A stretch of DNA of 64,000 nt from Burhinus oedicnemus (lineage: Eukaryota; Chordata; Aves; Charadriiformes; Burhinidae), in NCBI GenBank assembly GCA_008921705.1, contig VFFE01007128.1, forward strand, positions 3,792,728 through 3,856,727. Reading direction: 5' to 3'. A model generated the notes under the pieces. That model ran no database searches. It worked only from the letters and a program-made list of their open reading frames with translations, and had not been told where the DNA came from. The position numbers were made by a program, and so were the translations under genes. Shown here one piece after another: positions 38,292-50,420 of the stretch; positions within the stretch are counted from its first letter, which is position 1; each line of letters begins with the position of its first letter.

Positions 38292-38929
38292 CCTGGACTC
38301 CGCTTCATCAAAACTATGAACAAAGCACAGGAAGCAGTGACAGTCAGGCACACTGCCTCAGCGTGCTCCAGCACTGTGGTACTCAGACGTGTTTTGGACC
38401 CATCAGGAGATTGGACTTTGGAAAACTTTGCCCAAAGAATCCTGCAAGTTCCTGACGCTGGCCCAAGGCTGTTAGAGTAAATGGTAAAACTTCCCCCGGT
38501 TGCGGTATGAACAGGCTCAGCCTCATCAAGATTGGCTTTGTGGAATACCCTCTGTCAATGTTTCTTTTTTAAAGTTTATTTCATCTTTGTAAGCCTTATT
38601 GATTTCTGCAGCTGCTGCTGGTCTGACCCCAGGAATTGAATAATAGGCTGCAGCTCCCCCAACGCCACCTCCTACTCCAAAGTTTCACGTCTTGTATATT
38701 TTGAATACCTAAATAGGCTCGTTAACTATTTGTGTTTCTGACGCCTTGCAACATATTTACTACAAACAAAAATAAGTATCTGTATCAAGCAATCTAAGTA
38801 ATTATGTACATTAATTATACATGCACATATGTATTTATATACACAGGAAGGAGGAAATGGTATATTAGCTGTATATTAAAGCGGTGGTGTTCCTAGCATC
38901 CTAACCCATCATTTGCCCAGCGGACAGGG
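38292..38929. other. Non-coding spacer
   Basis: Nothing was recognised between the purine tract and the CpG-rich island at 38930. Confidence 0.4.
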
Positions 38930-39290
38930 GCTGTGGGAAGCAGACAGCGTGGCACTGACTGCGTGGCACAGGACATGACGTTACCTGTCCCCGCACATAC
39001 AAACCCACCCGTGCCGTGGTGTGGCGGGGCAGTTTGCTCACCTCTTGCTACCGCAGCGTTTGGGCGAGACGTGGGCAAGAGGAGCAGCCGGAGGCACGGC
39101 CGGGCAGAGCCCAGGGCCACGGCTGGAGCCTGCGCCTCGGGCGGCCGCAAAGCTCTCCTTTTTGGAGGAGGAGCTGTAGCCTTTGGGGTAGCAACAGGGC
39201 ACTCTCTGTGGCACTAGGGACAGGAATCAGATGGATGTGAGTGCCGGTGTCACAGCTCTCACCTCGTGTGACTGCAGAGCCCGGGAGGAT
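38930..39290. promoter_or_regulatory. CpG-rich island, candidate promoter of an unannotated transcript
   Basis: G+C and CpG density rise sharply (ttgggcgagacgtgggca, ggaggcacggccgggcag, gcctcgggcggccgc). Donor-like sites lie nearby: cag/gtaaag at 39332-39340 on the + strand, and the reverse complements of ttacctg (near 38980) and gctcacct (near 39037) on the minus strand. Open frames on both strands are explained by the low stop-codon density. Promoter function is inferred. Confidence 0.35.
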
Positions 39291-39599
39291 ATTTTGGTCA
39301 CAGAAGTGGAAGTAGTCAAAGTTCAGAGAGTCAGGTAAAGAGTAAACAAAATCCAGTAAGAAATACTTGTTTAATAAGATGTCGTCTAAGTGGGAGTTAA
39401 ATTTGTCTGTGCCTTAATCAATTAATTCAATGGGATTCTATGACTGGCCCACAGCCCTTAAAAATCACTATGCATTTTTAACACCAGCATGAAAAGTATG
39501 CTATATTAAAACATGACCCAACTTTCAAGCTGATCTCTTTCCCTAACATATTTTTGGTAAAATTACTCCATAACCAAGCTGGAACAACAAAGATATGTT

Positions 39600-39770
39600 C
39601 TGAGGGCAGGCCAGGGGCTGGCTTGCTGCGGAGGGCTGGGGTTGGTGCCATAGGTGCTGCGCGGAGGCTGGCGCGGGCGCTGGGCACGCAACCTCCCAGC
39701 ACTGCGGCGGGCTGCAAAGTGAGAGTTGGTCTCCTAACATCAGCCGCGTGTCCCTACGGCAGCACTTGAA
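39600..39770. promoter_or_regulatory. Small CpG-rich patch
   Basis: It contains gctgcgcggaggctggcgcg, ggcgctgggcacgc and ctgcggcgggctgc, and lies about 300 bases past the island at 38930. It may be part of the same regulatory unit or a separate exon-like patch. Open frames on both strands are not convincing. Confidence 0.25.
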
Positions 39771-42700
39771 AGGACTGACTGTGAGCTACCCACAAAAAAG
39801 ACTCAGCACTAATTTGTATCTGAATGAGCGTTATTTTGTTTGGTACATTTCTAGTGTTTACAGAAAATGTACTTTGCTCAGCCATTTGGGCAATTTTTTT
39901 CGTTTGTTTTACTGAATTTGGCTGGAGGAATAATGTTTATGGCTGAATCGCCACTAGAAGGCAACTCGGGAGGACAACGGCAAGTTCAAACGCTGAGGAA
40001 TTTTCATTTGCTTGTTGTGGCGTTGCTGGCAGTAACCAAATAGCCAGGAAAGGAGCACAGCCCTGCGCTGGTCGGTTAGAGGTGGGTTATCCCAGGCGTC
40101 TTCCGAGAGGCAGAGCTGAGCTGACACTCCAGAAAGAATTTATAAGCATTGCCAAAAAGGTTTGGAATGCTACAGATTAGCCTTGAAATTAGTAAGAACT
40201 GCTTTATTATTTGTTTTCTACTTTGGTAAAGATATTTTTTTGATGCATTCAACAGAAAACAATAATCTGGTGACAGTCCTTGGAAACTTTTTCAGTTTTC
40301 CTTTTCTCATTTGTAGAACTTTCAGTTATCCAATCTGGAAAGAGAAAGAGTATCTTACTATGCCGGGTGATCAATTACAAATGATAAATAGCAAGTAGCA
40401 AAGTGCTGAAAATCCAGGCATTATGATCAGCTTGCAAACATCCTTTGTGCTCAGCATTTCACTAAAGTGCTCATTGAGCAATCATGAATAATGAACGCAA
40501 TAGTAAAAAAAAAAAAGAAAAAACCAACACAACTTTGTTCAGTTAAAAATTGGCGAGGAAAAAAGTCAAATAAATTATTCCATATGATCAGTTTTCCCCT
40601 CCAGTTACTGCTTTATCCTCCTCTCCACAGTGAGAACCGCCAGGACCTGCTTGCTTTTCTCCTGAAGTTTTTTTGACAATCTGCTGCTGGAGCCTCTCCC
40701 TCTCCGTCTGCAGCCTCAGTCTGTCTCATGGAAAATATTTAGTGGACTGCAACCAAGCTCCCCTTTACACGCGAGCACTGTAATCCCACCGAACAAGAGT
40801 GCCTCTTTTTCAGAACAGAGAATGAGCTCCCCTATTTCATCCAAACTAGATTTATATCGATGCCTAGTTTAAGGCGGAGATTCCTAGCTGTTTCCTCATG
40901 GGGAATGAGATGAAAAGAAAGAGTTAAAATTTCAGTGCTTTGGACAAAACACATGTATTTGTTCAAGGAAGAAAGTTATAACAAGAAGATATGCACGCCT
41001 GATGATGAATGAAAGCCTGTTTGTACCTAATGTATCGAAGAAATTGTTCAAGAGCAGTTAATTTTGCCATTTCAATGTCTTTATGAGTTATCTGCCACAG
41101 AAGTACTTGTTTTTAAAAGATGAGTTGCCTGGCAACCACTTTAACATAGAGCAGCTGACTTTTCTGAACTTTGGGAAATGTTTTATTCATCAGCTGGTAT
41201 TCTTTGCTCACTTCTCTTCATTTTCAAATTCCCTTTTCTGATTGTTTACATGCTTTTTACATTCTGCAGAGCAGCTTCATGGTCTATCCAGTACCAGGCG
41301 ATAATGGACACCAGTTTTTGCATAATGGACACCAGTTTTTGCATAAGTCACTTTAAAAAAGCAACAGGCATTCATGTTATAATTTTTATTGCACGCATCC
41401 TCAAATCATCATATGACTTGACCTAAGCTAGCCTTATGGTGACAGAATGTTTGGAAGAATTGTATTGATTTTTTCTATTAATTAATAAAATAATCAATAC
41501 CAGAGACATTACTTTCCTTCAGGAGTTGCCCACAGATCCATTGATAGCAGTTTATGGGTAGGGAATTAAGACACTGGTAGATAAAGAGATGGAAAGACAA
41601 GAACTGTTTCAGATTACACCACTTGGAAAAATTACAAGAAATCAGGAGGGAGGGGAAAGGAAATATACAGAAGAGAAGTTCTTGCCAATAATGAAATAGT
41701 TCCCAAGGGAAATAACAGACGTCTCTCATTCTGAGCCTTTTCCTCTATAATTTGTATGGCAATACAGAACCTGAACAGACCAAAAGAAAGACACTGACAT
41801 TTTGACCCACCTAGCTTTTTGAAGCCTTCATTATCAAACACAGTTTGATAAAGGCACCCTCATGTGTTGGTTTAATTCTCCATGTGGAGAAAAAGTTGTT
41901 TGATCTCCGGCTAGGGGACCACATCTCTTGAAGTGCTCACATGGAGTGGCGTACCTTGAGGCCCTGACCCGAGGAGCCACTGTAGGGGCTGTTGTTTTGG
42001 ATAACAGTTTAGAGTATGTTAATGATGCCCTGAAAGGGGGTTGCAGTACTCACACCCCTGAAACCTGAGGTAAAATAGTTTTCCTATTTTGAAGCAGCAC
42101 CACATACGCGCACTGTTCGCTTTTAATGAGCTCTCTTGTTTAGGAGGATGTTCTTGTCTACACTACCATGTAAACATGCGTTAAAGGTGCAACAAAAGAG
42201 CATTTCCAAAAGGTTAAGTAAACAAAAAAGAGGCAAATAAAAGCAGTATGCCTGGCCTTTTGCATTGCACATGTGTTCTGGTGGTTTAACTTTGTATTTT
42301 TCCTCTGGTTCTGACTTACTGCTTTCGAAGTAAGTTAAGAGAAATTGTTTACTGTTTAAGAAGAAACAATTATGAGCCAGTATATGTCATTAAAACTGCT
42401 CAACAATTCTCCTTATAAGGCCATTAAGCAATGAGCAGTGTCCTCTGAGGCGGGTTTGAATGGGGTACAGCGTGCATATGCCCTGAGCAGCACAGGGAGA
42501 AGCCCCTCAGCTGCACTCCGCCAAATGCCCTCCATCCCGGGGACCAGATGAGGCAGCGGTCACGTTTCATGCAAAATTACGCAGGACCGTGTCATTTGTG
42601 TCATCTCTCCCTGAATTAAAATGCCCAGACAAACATAACGCCATTATCTCCTAATTTTCAGATGTTTGATCATGCTGGTTCAGTGCTTTTTTTTTTCCTC

Positions 42701-43264
42701 TTCCAGTCTTAGAGTGGTAGGTGGCTACGAGCACCTGCTGTGCGGAGCGATCTTTGAAAAGAGTCCTTTAAACGGAGTGTTTCATAGAAATTTTCTTCTA
42801 TTGCACCTTGCTAAGGGTGACTGCACTGAATGAGTATTTGGCCTTGTTTATTCTCTCTTTTAGGAGGCCTTTAAAGTACTCACTGTCGTTCTATAGTGAA
42901 ATATTAATGAAAACATATTTTCAAAAAATAGGAGTGAAAGAAGTATATCCTAAAGAAGTATGCAGATTTATTAAAGTTACTAGCAAAATTCCCACCGAAT
43001 TTCATAGAATCTGCACTTTACTCTAGGACTTTGCCAGAAAGGTTTTTGGCCTAGAAATACAAGACCAGCTGAAGGCCTGAAGTTCTCTTATTGCTGTACA
43101 GCTACGCTCTTTGAAGAAGCATGTCAGATTTAGATCTACTAAGCCCTGAAGATTTTTACAAGTATACTAGCACGTGTAATTTGTGTTAAGATTGAACTAC
43201 AGGCCAGGCACAGACTGGAGGATTACCCAAACACCAGAGAGATTCGTGTTCATCTATTTCATAA
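39771..43264. other. Non-coding DNA, about 3.5 kb
   Basis: This contains an A run near 40505-40517 and the 21-bp tandem duplication at 41301-41342. A stretch of higher G+C lies around 41900-42060 and 42440-42560. No gene or named repeat was recognised. Confidence 0.35.
41301..41342. repeat. 21-bp tandem duplication (two perfect copies)
   Basis: The unit beginning ataatggacaccag and ending tttttgc occurs at 41301-41321 and again, identically, at 41322-41342. A third partial start (ataa) follows. Perfect identity suggests a recent slippage event. Confidence 0.95.
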
Positions 43265-43350
43265 ATGCAAAGTGGTACACCCATATCATAGTCCTGCAAA
43301 AGGAGTCTGGCCTTCAGTCCTCCAGCGCAAGCTCAGGGAAATCCTTTGTA
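43265..43350. repeat. Possible palindromic-element remnant
   Basis: The words catagtcctgcaaaaggag and tctggccttcagtcctcc resemble the GTCCTGCAAA end of the palindromic element found at 24428 and 63333. The match is short. Confidence 0.25.
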
Positions 43351-46300
43351 TAAATCTGATTCCCATCAAGTGTTTTCCTAAGCAAGAAGCCGTACACAGG
43401 CAAGGGCACAATTCGCATCTCGTGTAATTTTGGTTGCAGTCAGCGGACCCTTTGCCAATGTTAGTCAAAGCAAGCCCAAATGCAGCCATGGAAGTGTTAT
43501 TACTGGCAGAGACCACAAACCAGGAAAATTGTGCAGATAGGTAGAAATTAAACCTTTCATCCAACTATCATTTCCAGTTAATGCACCCATGTAGTTACAA
43601 AAATATTCATAGTAATTTGTAGTAACTTTAAATTAAAATTTCTGACTAATTAGTATAGCACTTCTTCGTTCTTGTCTGTTTGGATGCTACTCCCAGTGAA
43701 AGTCTCAGTTTCAGTTTCTCTTTATGTGTCTTCCTTAAAGATATTAGGAAACATTTGTATACCAGTGAATATTTAGGTCCTATTCGTGCCCATACAATGG
43801 CACACATATACGCCACCACATTTGTATTAAATTACCTTCAATCTCTCTGCCTCTATCTAGGATGGTTGGAAATCACCTTCCAGCTGCCTATGAAATGGTA
43901 ACGGAAGCTTTTAACATCCAACCTTTCCTTCGAGGGGGAAGAAATGATTCCCTAAAGGAAATCCGTGTGGTTTAATGGCTTTCCTATGCCCATGCTTGGG
44001 CTGCTACACAGTTTGGTCTTTACCTCTCTCGCACATAAAAGACTCCCTGTAGCGAAGCACAGAAGTTTGAAGCACAGATGAAGCAGACGTATTTTGAGCA
44101 AGCCTAAATGTTGCATCCCTCCACAGCTTTCCATTATCACCCTGTCAGTGTCATTGGTGACACAGGTCTCCAGAAAGCAAAAATCTTCCTATTTCTAGCT
44201 CAGTCCTCTGGTTATTTATTGAATAACCTGTGAGGTCTGCTTTCTTGCCCTCTAGGGAAAGAGTCAGATTTGCCGTACAGGTTATTTACGTAAAGGTGGC
44301 CAAGAATTTAATGTGCTCAGCTACCAAAAATTCAAGGGAAGATTTTGCTTCCTTTCAACTCTTTTTAATTTTCTGAAGAAAAACACAGGAACTAAAAATG
44401 AAGCAGGCTTTGTTTTGGAGTCAAAAAAATATATCAGGAAAAAGTCAAACTCCTTCCCAAACGTGCAGCGATTTTTGAAGTTTCCATCAGCATTCCTGGG
44501 GAAAGGATGCTTTTCATTTTTCCCTGAACAGAGGCATTGTAGCAGGCGAAACAGACTTGTGTATGGCCCCAAGCAAGCCCAAGGTGCTGCTAGGATCTCC
44601 TGTGTTTCAGAGTATCTCAAAACCTGAGTGTGAAAGTAGAATGAGTGATGTTTATAAGGGAAGAAAGCAAGAACTAGGGTACAAAAATATCCTTTCCTCT
44701 AGCACTGTGCTTTTTTACGGGGAAATGTAGGATGGCAACTAAGAGGAAGATTTCAATGTCCTTATAAATGCCCTATAGGTCTTATGCAAGGGGATCTGCT
44801 GCTGTCATGTCTGGGCAGACACACAGATTCCCCTTTCCCTACTCACCAAATGCCCATTGCCTCCTCCCTCTCATGCGCTCCGTACCACCACCCTTCCCCA
44901 TCCAGCTCCCAAAGAGTTGCCCCACGTCCACAGCCCCTCTGACTTTGACTGCGACCTGCCCGAGCCACTGCTTGTGGTCAGGCTCCCTGCGCTCCGCTTA
45001 GTGCCTCCAGTCAGGCTACGGGGCCAGGCTGGAAATACCAGGCAAGCAGTGACACGTATTGCTCAAAGGAAACAGTGCTCGATGAGGAAAAAGAGGAAGA
45101 ACTGTCTTGCTTGGATATGGTTAAAATGCACCTTTTTAAAAAAGTTTACTTGTTGGCCTGTTCTCTGTTGCACAACGCTGTCCTGGCATGCTTTATTTAT
45201 GTATCTGTTATTTTATCGTTATTACTATTATTACCTATTATGTGTTATTAACATAGCTATTATATATCTATTATACATCTACCACATACCCCTATATCTA
45301 TCTATTCTAAGACTATCTCTCTGTCTATGGGAGAAGAAGCTGTCTCAGGAGCATCTGATCCCAAGTGATTGGATTACTAGTAACTAACACAGACAGTACC
45401 AGTTGGTGGACTCCTTACACCGCCTGTGCTGCCTGCTCTGCAACCCCAAATACATTTTTAGAAGCCTTAAGGAGACAACAATTAGGTGAGGTAATGGTTA
45501 TTCTTAGCCTATTATCTCTCACGCAAATGCTGTTTCCATAAATAAAACCTGAAGGATCCGTCAACACATGGAACTTACTCTAACGTATCCTGATGGCATG
45601 AAAATGAAATGGGATCTTCAGATTTGTTTTCAACTGAGTAAACATGGTGATTTTTAGGGCAGGCCTTCTGAGATGTCCTGGGTTAGTAAATACATGCAGA
45701 TGGTAAAACAAATTGACATAATATTAATTGAGACACTCACTATCCTTTCAAGAGTTATTGTTTTAGTTCAGTTTTCTAATGGAAAGGAATTTGTTGCACT
45801 GTAACTTGATATTATTACTACAAACTCAATAAAAATATTTTTTTAATCAAAAAGGCTCCTGGTTTTCTTAAATCTAATAGTAATTGAATCCACATTTTCC
45901 GAGCTATGTAACAAACAGCTTTTTTATGCATAACTTGTATTCATCTTGGAACATGATATATTTTCAAAGGCATTATGGAACGAAGTGCATAAGCAGTCAG
46001 ATTTGAATATAACATATTATCCCATTCAATCAGCTTACTACAGGCCATAGCCTTAAAAATAAAATTATACCAGTAATGCTGGCGTTTGTGCTCCAGAGGG
46101 AGATGGTTAATTCTTCAATAAAAAGTAGAAGGATTTGCATCTGCCCTGGCTGACAACATAAAAGATCAACGTTTTTCTTATACTTAGGGCAAAACGTTCT
46201 CTGTAAAAACCAAGTTAATGCAATATTAAAGCTGCAGAGTTAAGCATATAAAAATGAGGATAGGCACAGTTAACGATGAACATTCAACCTTAATTCTATC

Positions 46301-47885
46301 CGTCGGTATGTTTGCATGAAAACGTGGTTTGCCATTGTGCGATCACTTCATTAGCAATATAATTAAAAATATTAAGCAGCAGAAACTGTGGGGCAATAAT
46401 ACTAAATCGTGTCCTTTGAAAAGAAAATTCAAATAACTTTATAGTGTACATGGTATATTCCAAGCTTTCGCCTTATTATGGCTTGGGCAGGATTTTAACC
46501 ATAATAAAAAATGCAATGTTTCTTATCCCTCACTTACAAAGTTACTCCCAGACTCTTCTGTTATGATAAACAGAATGTAATCAGGGAACAGAAACATAAA
46601 AGGAGAAGGATGCATTATATTCTACATATATGACACAAGTTCTTAAACTTTAGCAAGCAAACGAGTCAGTTTGAATACTAACATTTTATATAAAACAATT
46701 TATTCTTAAAAGTTCTAGTTCCCAAAAGCTGGAAATATTTTTTGCTTCCAGCATAAACTGTTGAATAAATACAATAATATATTTCTTAATGAGCTACTTG
46801 GAAAAGCAATCCTGTAATCTTTTCACAGTGAAAAAAATATATTTTCATACCAGAAATTTGAAGCACAGAAACACTATTAAATCCAAAACATTACTTCATG
46901 TTACATGGTAAAAAAAAAAAAAGTAACAATTATACTTGTCTCAAAAGGTAAATATCTTCCTTATTAAAATTCTTCCCAATTCTCTTGGAATCAGTCTGGC
47001 AAATCAGTCAAGATACACCCCACTACACCCTTTTGGTTCACGTCAGATCCTCCCCCCCAGGCCTTGCCTCCATACAGTTTCTGCACCAAAATAATTAAAT
47101 CAATCAGAAAATTGGTTCGGTTAAAATCGGTGCCACCTCATATCACAAACAGAATATTATTGGTAGAGAGCTTATTTATACCACTGCCGCTTGCTTTTGT
47201 TAAAGCTATACTGAAATAAATATCTTTATAGCTAACACGCTTGTGTCCACACCAGGCTGTTACATTGATTTAAACACTGTCTGTTTTCCCAGCAATTTAG
47301 CTGAATTATTAAAACAATGACATAAAAAGAAGAGCATAGAGAGCTAGATGATAGAACCCAAAAAACACTTTCACCTCTCATTTTCATCACCTTTTGTTTG
47401 GATTAAAATCTTGCAGATCATGTCTAAGCCTATAGTTACAAAAAGCAACCACATTAAAAGAGAAGGGGATGTGGAGGCTCTGCAGCATTCACCTTTTTTC
47501 AGTAAGAGCTGCAAGCAGTAGAAACCTAAAGTAAAATTATCGTTAGTTCAGTACTGTTTGAAAGTGTCCTTTTAACAAGAAAATGTTCCACTTTTAGTTT
47601 CTTCTCCATTTGTGAAAAACCTCTGTGAAACTTTTTCTCATTATCTGTGATTTATTTCCTTATTCCTGGGCCTGGAGTGTAATAATAGTCCAAATGTAAT
47701 AGCCTTGACCTTTGCAGCTCTTCTCAGGGAGGTCACGGCAAATTTTGTTTAAGTCACGAGCAAAGATTTCAACTAGCAATAACATGATACACTTAGATTA
47801 TAGCTTACTTCAAAATATGTATAAGGGCTTTATCTACTGGAATGTATATCTCAGCTCTCCCCTGTGGCTAGCCATACAAGCAACT
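43351..47885. other. A+T-rich non-coding DNA, about 4.5 kb
   Basis: A plus-strand frame of 176 codons (44857-45387) ends in simple TA/TATC-rich sequence and is not protein-like. The low-complexity tract at 45195-45330 and the motif-rich stretch 45700-46420 are the only structures worth noting. A runs occur near 46910-46922. Confidence 0.35.
45195..45330. repeat. Low-complexity TAT/TATC-rich tract
   Basis: The tract contains degenerate ttat/tatc repeats such as ttattactattattacc and atatctatctattc, followed by ctatctctctgtctatgg. It looks like a decayed tetranucleotide microsatellite. Confidence 0.6.
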
Positions 47886-48015
47886 TTTTTTTTACAAGCA
47901 GGGAAACTGAGGCACACCGAGAGTGAATTTCCACTGGCTGAAACTGGCAAAGATGGAATTAGAGGTCAGGTTTTCTGCATCCAATACTCACTTTAACCAC
48001 AGCCCCATGCTTCCT
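47886..48015 (-). repeat. MIR SINE remnant (antisense)
   Basis: The + strand reads agggaaactgaggcacaccg, then ggcaaagatggaattagagg, and ends ctttaaccacagccccatgc and ttcctccc. This follows the reverse complement of MIR from its CORE region (GGAAACTGAGGCAC) to the tRNA-derived head (CTTAACCAC). Order and spacing agree well over about 120 bases. Confidence 0.65.
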
Positions 48016-48324
48016 CCCAGCGCTGTCCATGTCCTCCCATAACGAGACACAGTTATTATTTAAAAATTGAAGCGTGGGAAGGTTTGTGCAGATGAACACT
48101 GGTGTCACTGCTCTTCTGTGGTGCTTACTTGAAAATCCCAAGGAATTTTCGTCTCGTTAGGCAATGCCCAGTCATAAATTTCTTGTCTCCACTCTCCTGC
48201 CTGCTTCATCCCATTGTCTCCTTTCCTCATGCACTGCACATCAGGACTGCCATTTTTGGTACAGCTCTAAATTCAGTTCTCTCTTTCTAATTACCAGAGT
48301 CTCGGGCTGTTAAAAGGAAAACAA

Positions 48325-48370
48325 AAGTAGCACGCCATTTTACAAAGGGGCAAGCAGACTGGCACGAAGC
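48325..48370 (-). repeat. Possible second MIR CORE fragment
   Basis: The sequence cgccattttacaaaggggca followed by agcagactggcacgaagcgc resembles CCATTTTACAGAGGGGAAACTGAGGCACAGAG from the MIR CORE in antisense. It is only about 40 bases long, so support is weak. Confidence 0.3.
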
Positions 48371-49084
48371 GCATCTTAAGGGCATACTTATCAACAAGGA
48401 ATGCCTCATGTCTTTTCTCCCACCATTTTGTCAAAACCATAAAAAAGAAACAAAATGGCAACCACTAATATTCAGATTAATAAAGAGCCATATGATTCCC
48501 AGCTGTTGACTATAAGTGGCAATCCGTGTGCAGTCTTTGTACCCAATGTGGTTTTCACAATACCCATATTTGTTTCTGCCTCTCAGTCAAGCTCCAAATA
48601 GGAACTGGTATGTAGCAGGATCTGTGCAAATAATTTATTGTCTGTCTTACATTTAAGGAACTGCAAAAAGAATGTGAAAAAACAAGGAAGAAGGTTTTTG
48701 TCCATTAATCAGGACCTTATAGAGAAAAAGAATAGGGTTTTACTTGTTAATAGTGAACAGCGGTTCATGCTTTTAGATTTCATGACTTTCCATAAGGCAC
48801 AGGCATTCATATGGTTCTCACATTTTCTGAGAAGTCATGCAGAAGTTAACTTAAGTTTAAGCATTTACCAAAAGCTGCGAGGAATACTGTTTTCTTTGAA
48901 AACATTCAAGATTTTCCTCACTGCACCATCTTTTTAAAACACATTCTAGGTTTACATAGCCAAACATGTATTAAATATTAATATAACACATTTATATTGG
49001 TTCCTGTTTATTTTCTAGGGGAGCATAACAATAAGTATTGTGCAGTTTGACAGCGCCAGCTACATTATCTCCAACTACTTTTAA
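48371..49084. other. Non-coding spacer before the CpG island
   Basis: A+T-rich. One 99-codon frame at 48638-48937 has chance-like composition. Nothing else was recognised. Confidence 0.35.
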
Positions 49085-49600
49085 ATGCCATCGTTCAGCT
49101 TCGTAGGGATCCGGCTAATTGGGAAACCAGAAGGAGCGAGCGCTCCTCCTGTGTGCTCCCGCGCCCAGCCAGGTCAGCCCCACCAGCCGATGCTCAGCCT
49201 CGGGGAGGTTTCCCACAGTGGGACGATGCCGGGAAGGAGCAATGCCACCCTCCCGGCCACTCTCCCCGCACCGTGGGGAGCGCAGAAGGCCTCCGAGCGG
49301 CCGTGGGAGCGGGGCCGGCGCGGACTGCGGGCATCGCATTCCTCTGCTCCCCAGCTATCGCGGCGGTCCCAAGGGTGTTGCTGCAGACGGCAGTAACTTA
49401 AAACAGCCTCGCTGAGCACGCCGCTGGCAGCCCCCAGCCTGTGGGAGCATCTTGTACAGCCTCCTTTGAACACCCTCTCTCCTGGGTTCGGAGCCAAGCT
49501 TGGGCTGGCCACACACAAGGTTGGGAGCTTGTGGAGGTACAGGGCCAGCTGCTGGCGAGGCAGCGCCTGGGGAGGCTGCAAGGTTGCCTCTCTTTAAAGA
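49085..49600. promoter_or_regulatory. CpG island, candidate promoter
   Basis: This is the densest CpG cluster in the window. By hand count there are about 30 CpG in the roughly 340 bases from 49085 to 49420, close to the number expected from base composition, so CpG is not depleted. Examples are ggagcgagcgctcctcc, gcggccgtgggagcgg and ggccggcgcggactgcggg. It sits abruptly in A+T-rich DNA. Six or more open frames on both strands cover it, as expected from high G+C, and none has a recognisable domain. It may drive an unannotated non-coding RNA or a distant gene. Confidence 0.45.
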
Positions 49601-50364
49601 ATAAAAGTGGTTTGCGTATAGGAACTTCAGCTGAACAACACTGTTCTCCAAAAGCAGCATAAAGGTACAGCTTATAGGAATGGAAAAAAACTTGGTTTAT
49701 TTCCTGCAAATCAGGAACACGTGCTTACTAGTTGTTAAAATGGACTTGTGTATTAACTCTTTAAGGCCTAAACATTATCATGTATGTGGAAGAACAAGGA
49801 CGACGACAATGACCAATATTTATCATACATTTTCTATGCAAAAGAACCAGATAATGTGGAATACAGATACATTGCTAAAGAGATGTGGTTTCACAATATT
49901 CTTCCTTTGCAAACTATTCTTCCATTGCATAATTTTACAAATTATGTGAAAATATTCCTATTGAAAGCAAATATGATTTATACTAATCACTCAGAGGCAG
50001 CTGGAATATGAAGAAAACTTGATGCATTTACTGCTTGGAAAACAAGAAACTATATTTATGGACACAAACAGAAATCAAGACAGCAGCTCTTGGGAAGAGG
50101 GGACATACAAAAATTTTAAATCAGGGATTGCATTCTCTCCTTCACTGACTACTACAATATGAAACAAAGCATGGCTTTGTATTTGCTTGTTTATTTGGCT
50201 GTTTATTTTATTTAACGACGTTCAGCTGCAGTCACTGATACTTAAAGTCTTATAATACACCATTACTGTTGCCTTCAAACACCAGAACAGGTTACCAACA
50301 ACTGTGATCAATTCTATGTGCATTTTTTTTTAATTATATAGTCTGATTCGATCAAAAACTTTGA

Positions 50365-50420
50365 GGCAAAATTCAGGGTGAAATCTATGGCCTGTATTAT
50401 TGAGCAAGTCCCTTCGAACT
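50365..50420. repeat. Possible palindromic-element remnant
   Basis: The words caaaattcagggtgaaatc and tatggcctgtattattgagc resemble the GGTGAAATCCTGGCC ends of short sauropsid palindromic elements. The copy is short and diverged. Confidence 0.25.

Noticed and set aside
38114..38455. Lys- and Phe-repeat proteins on the two strands
   Set aside because: They are a direct translation of the purine tract at 38219-38291.
44857..45387. Longest open frame in the window (176 codons, + strand)
   Set aside because: The second half translates a TAT/TATC low-complexity tract into Tyr/Ile/Leu runs. The first half is Pro/Ser-rich chance sequence. There is no domain or splice context.
49174..49581. 135-codon minus-strand frame and overlapping frames in the CpG island
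   Set aside because: High G+C removes stop codons in all frames. Six or more overlapping frames with Arg/Pro/Ala-rich composition indicate a compositional effect, not coding.
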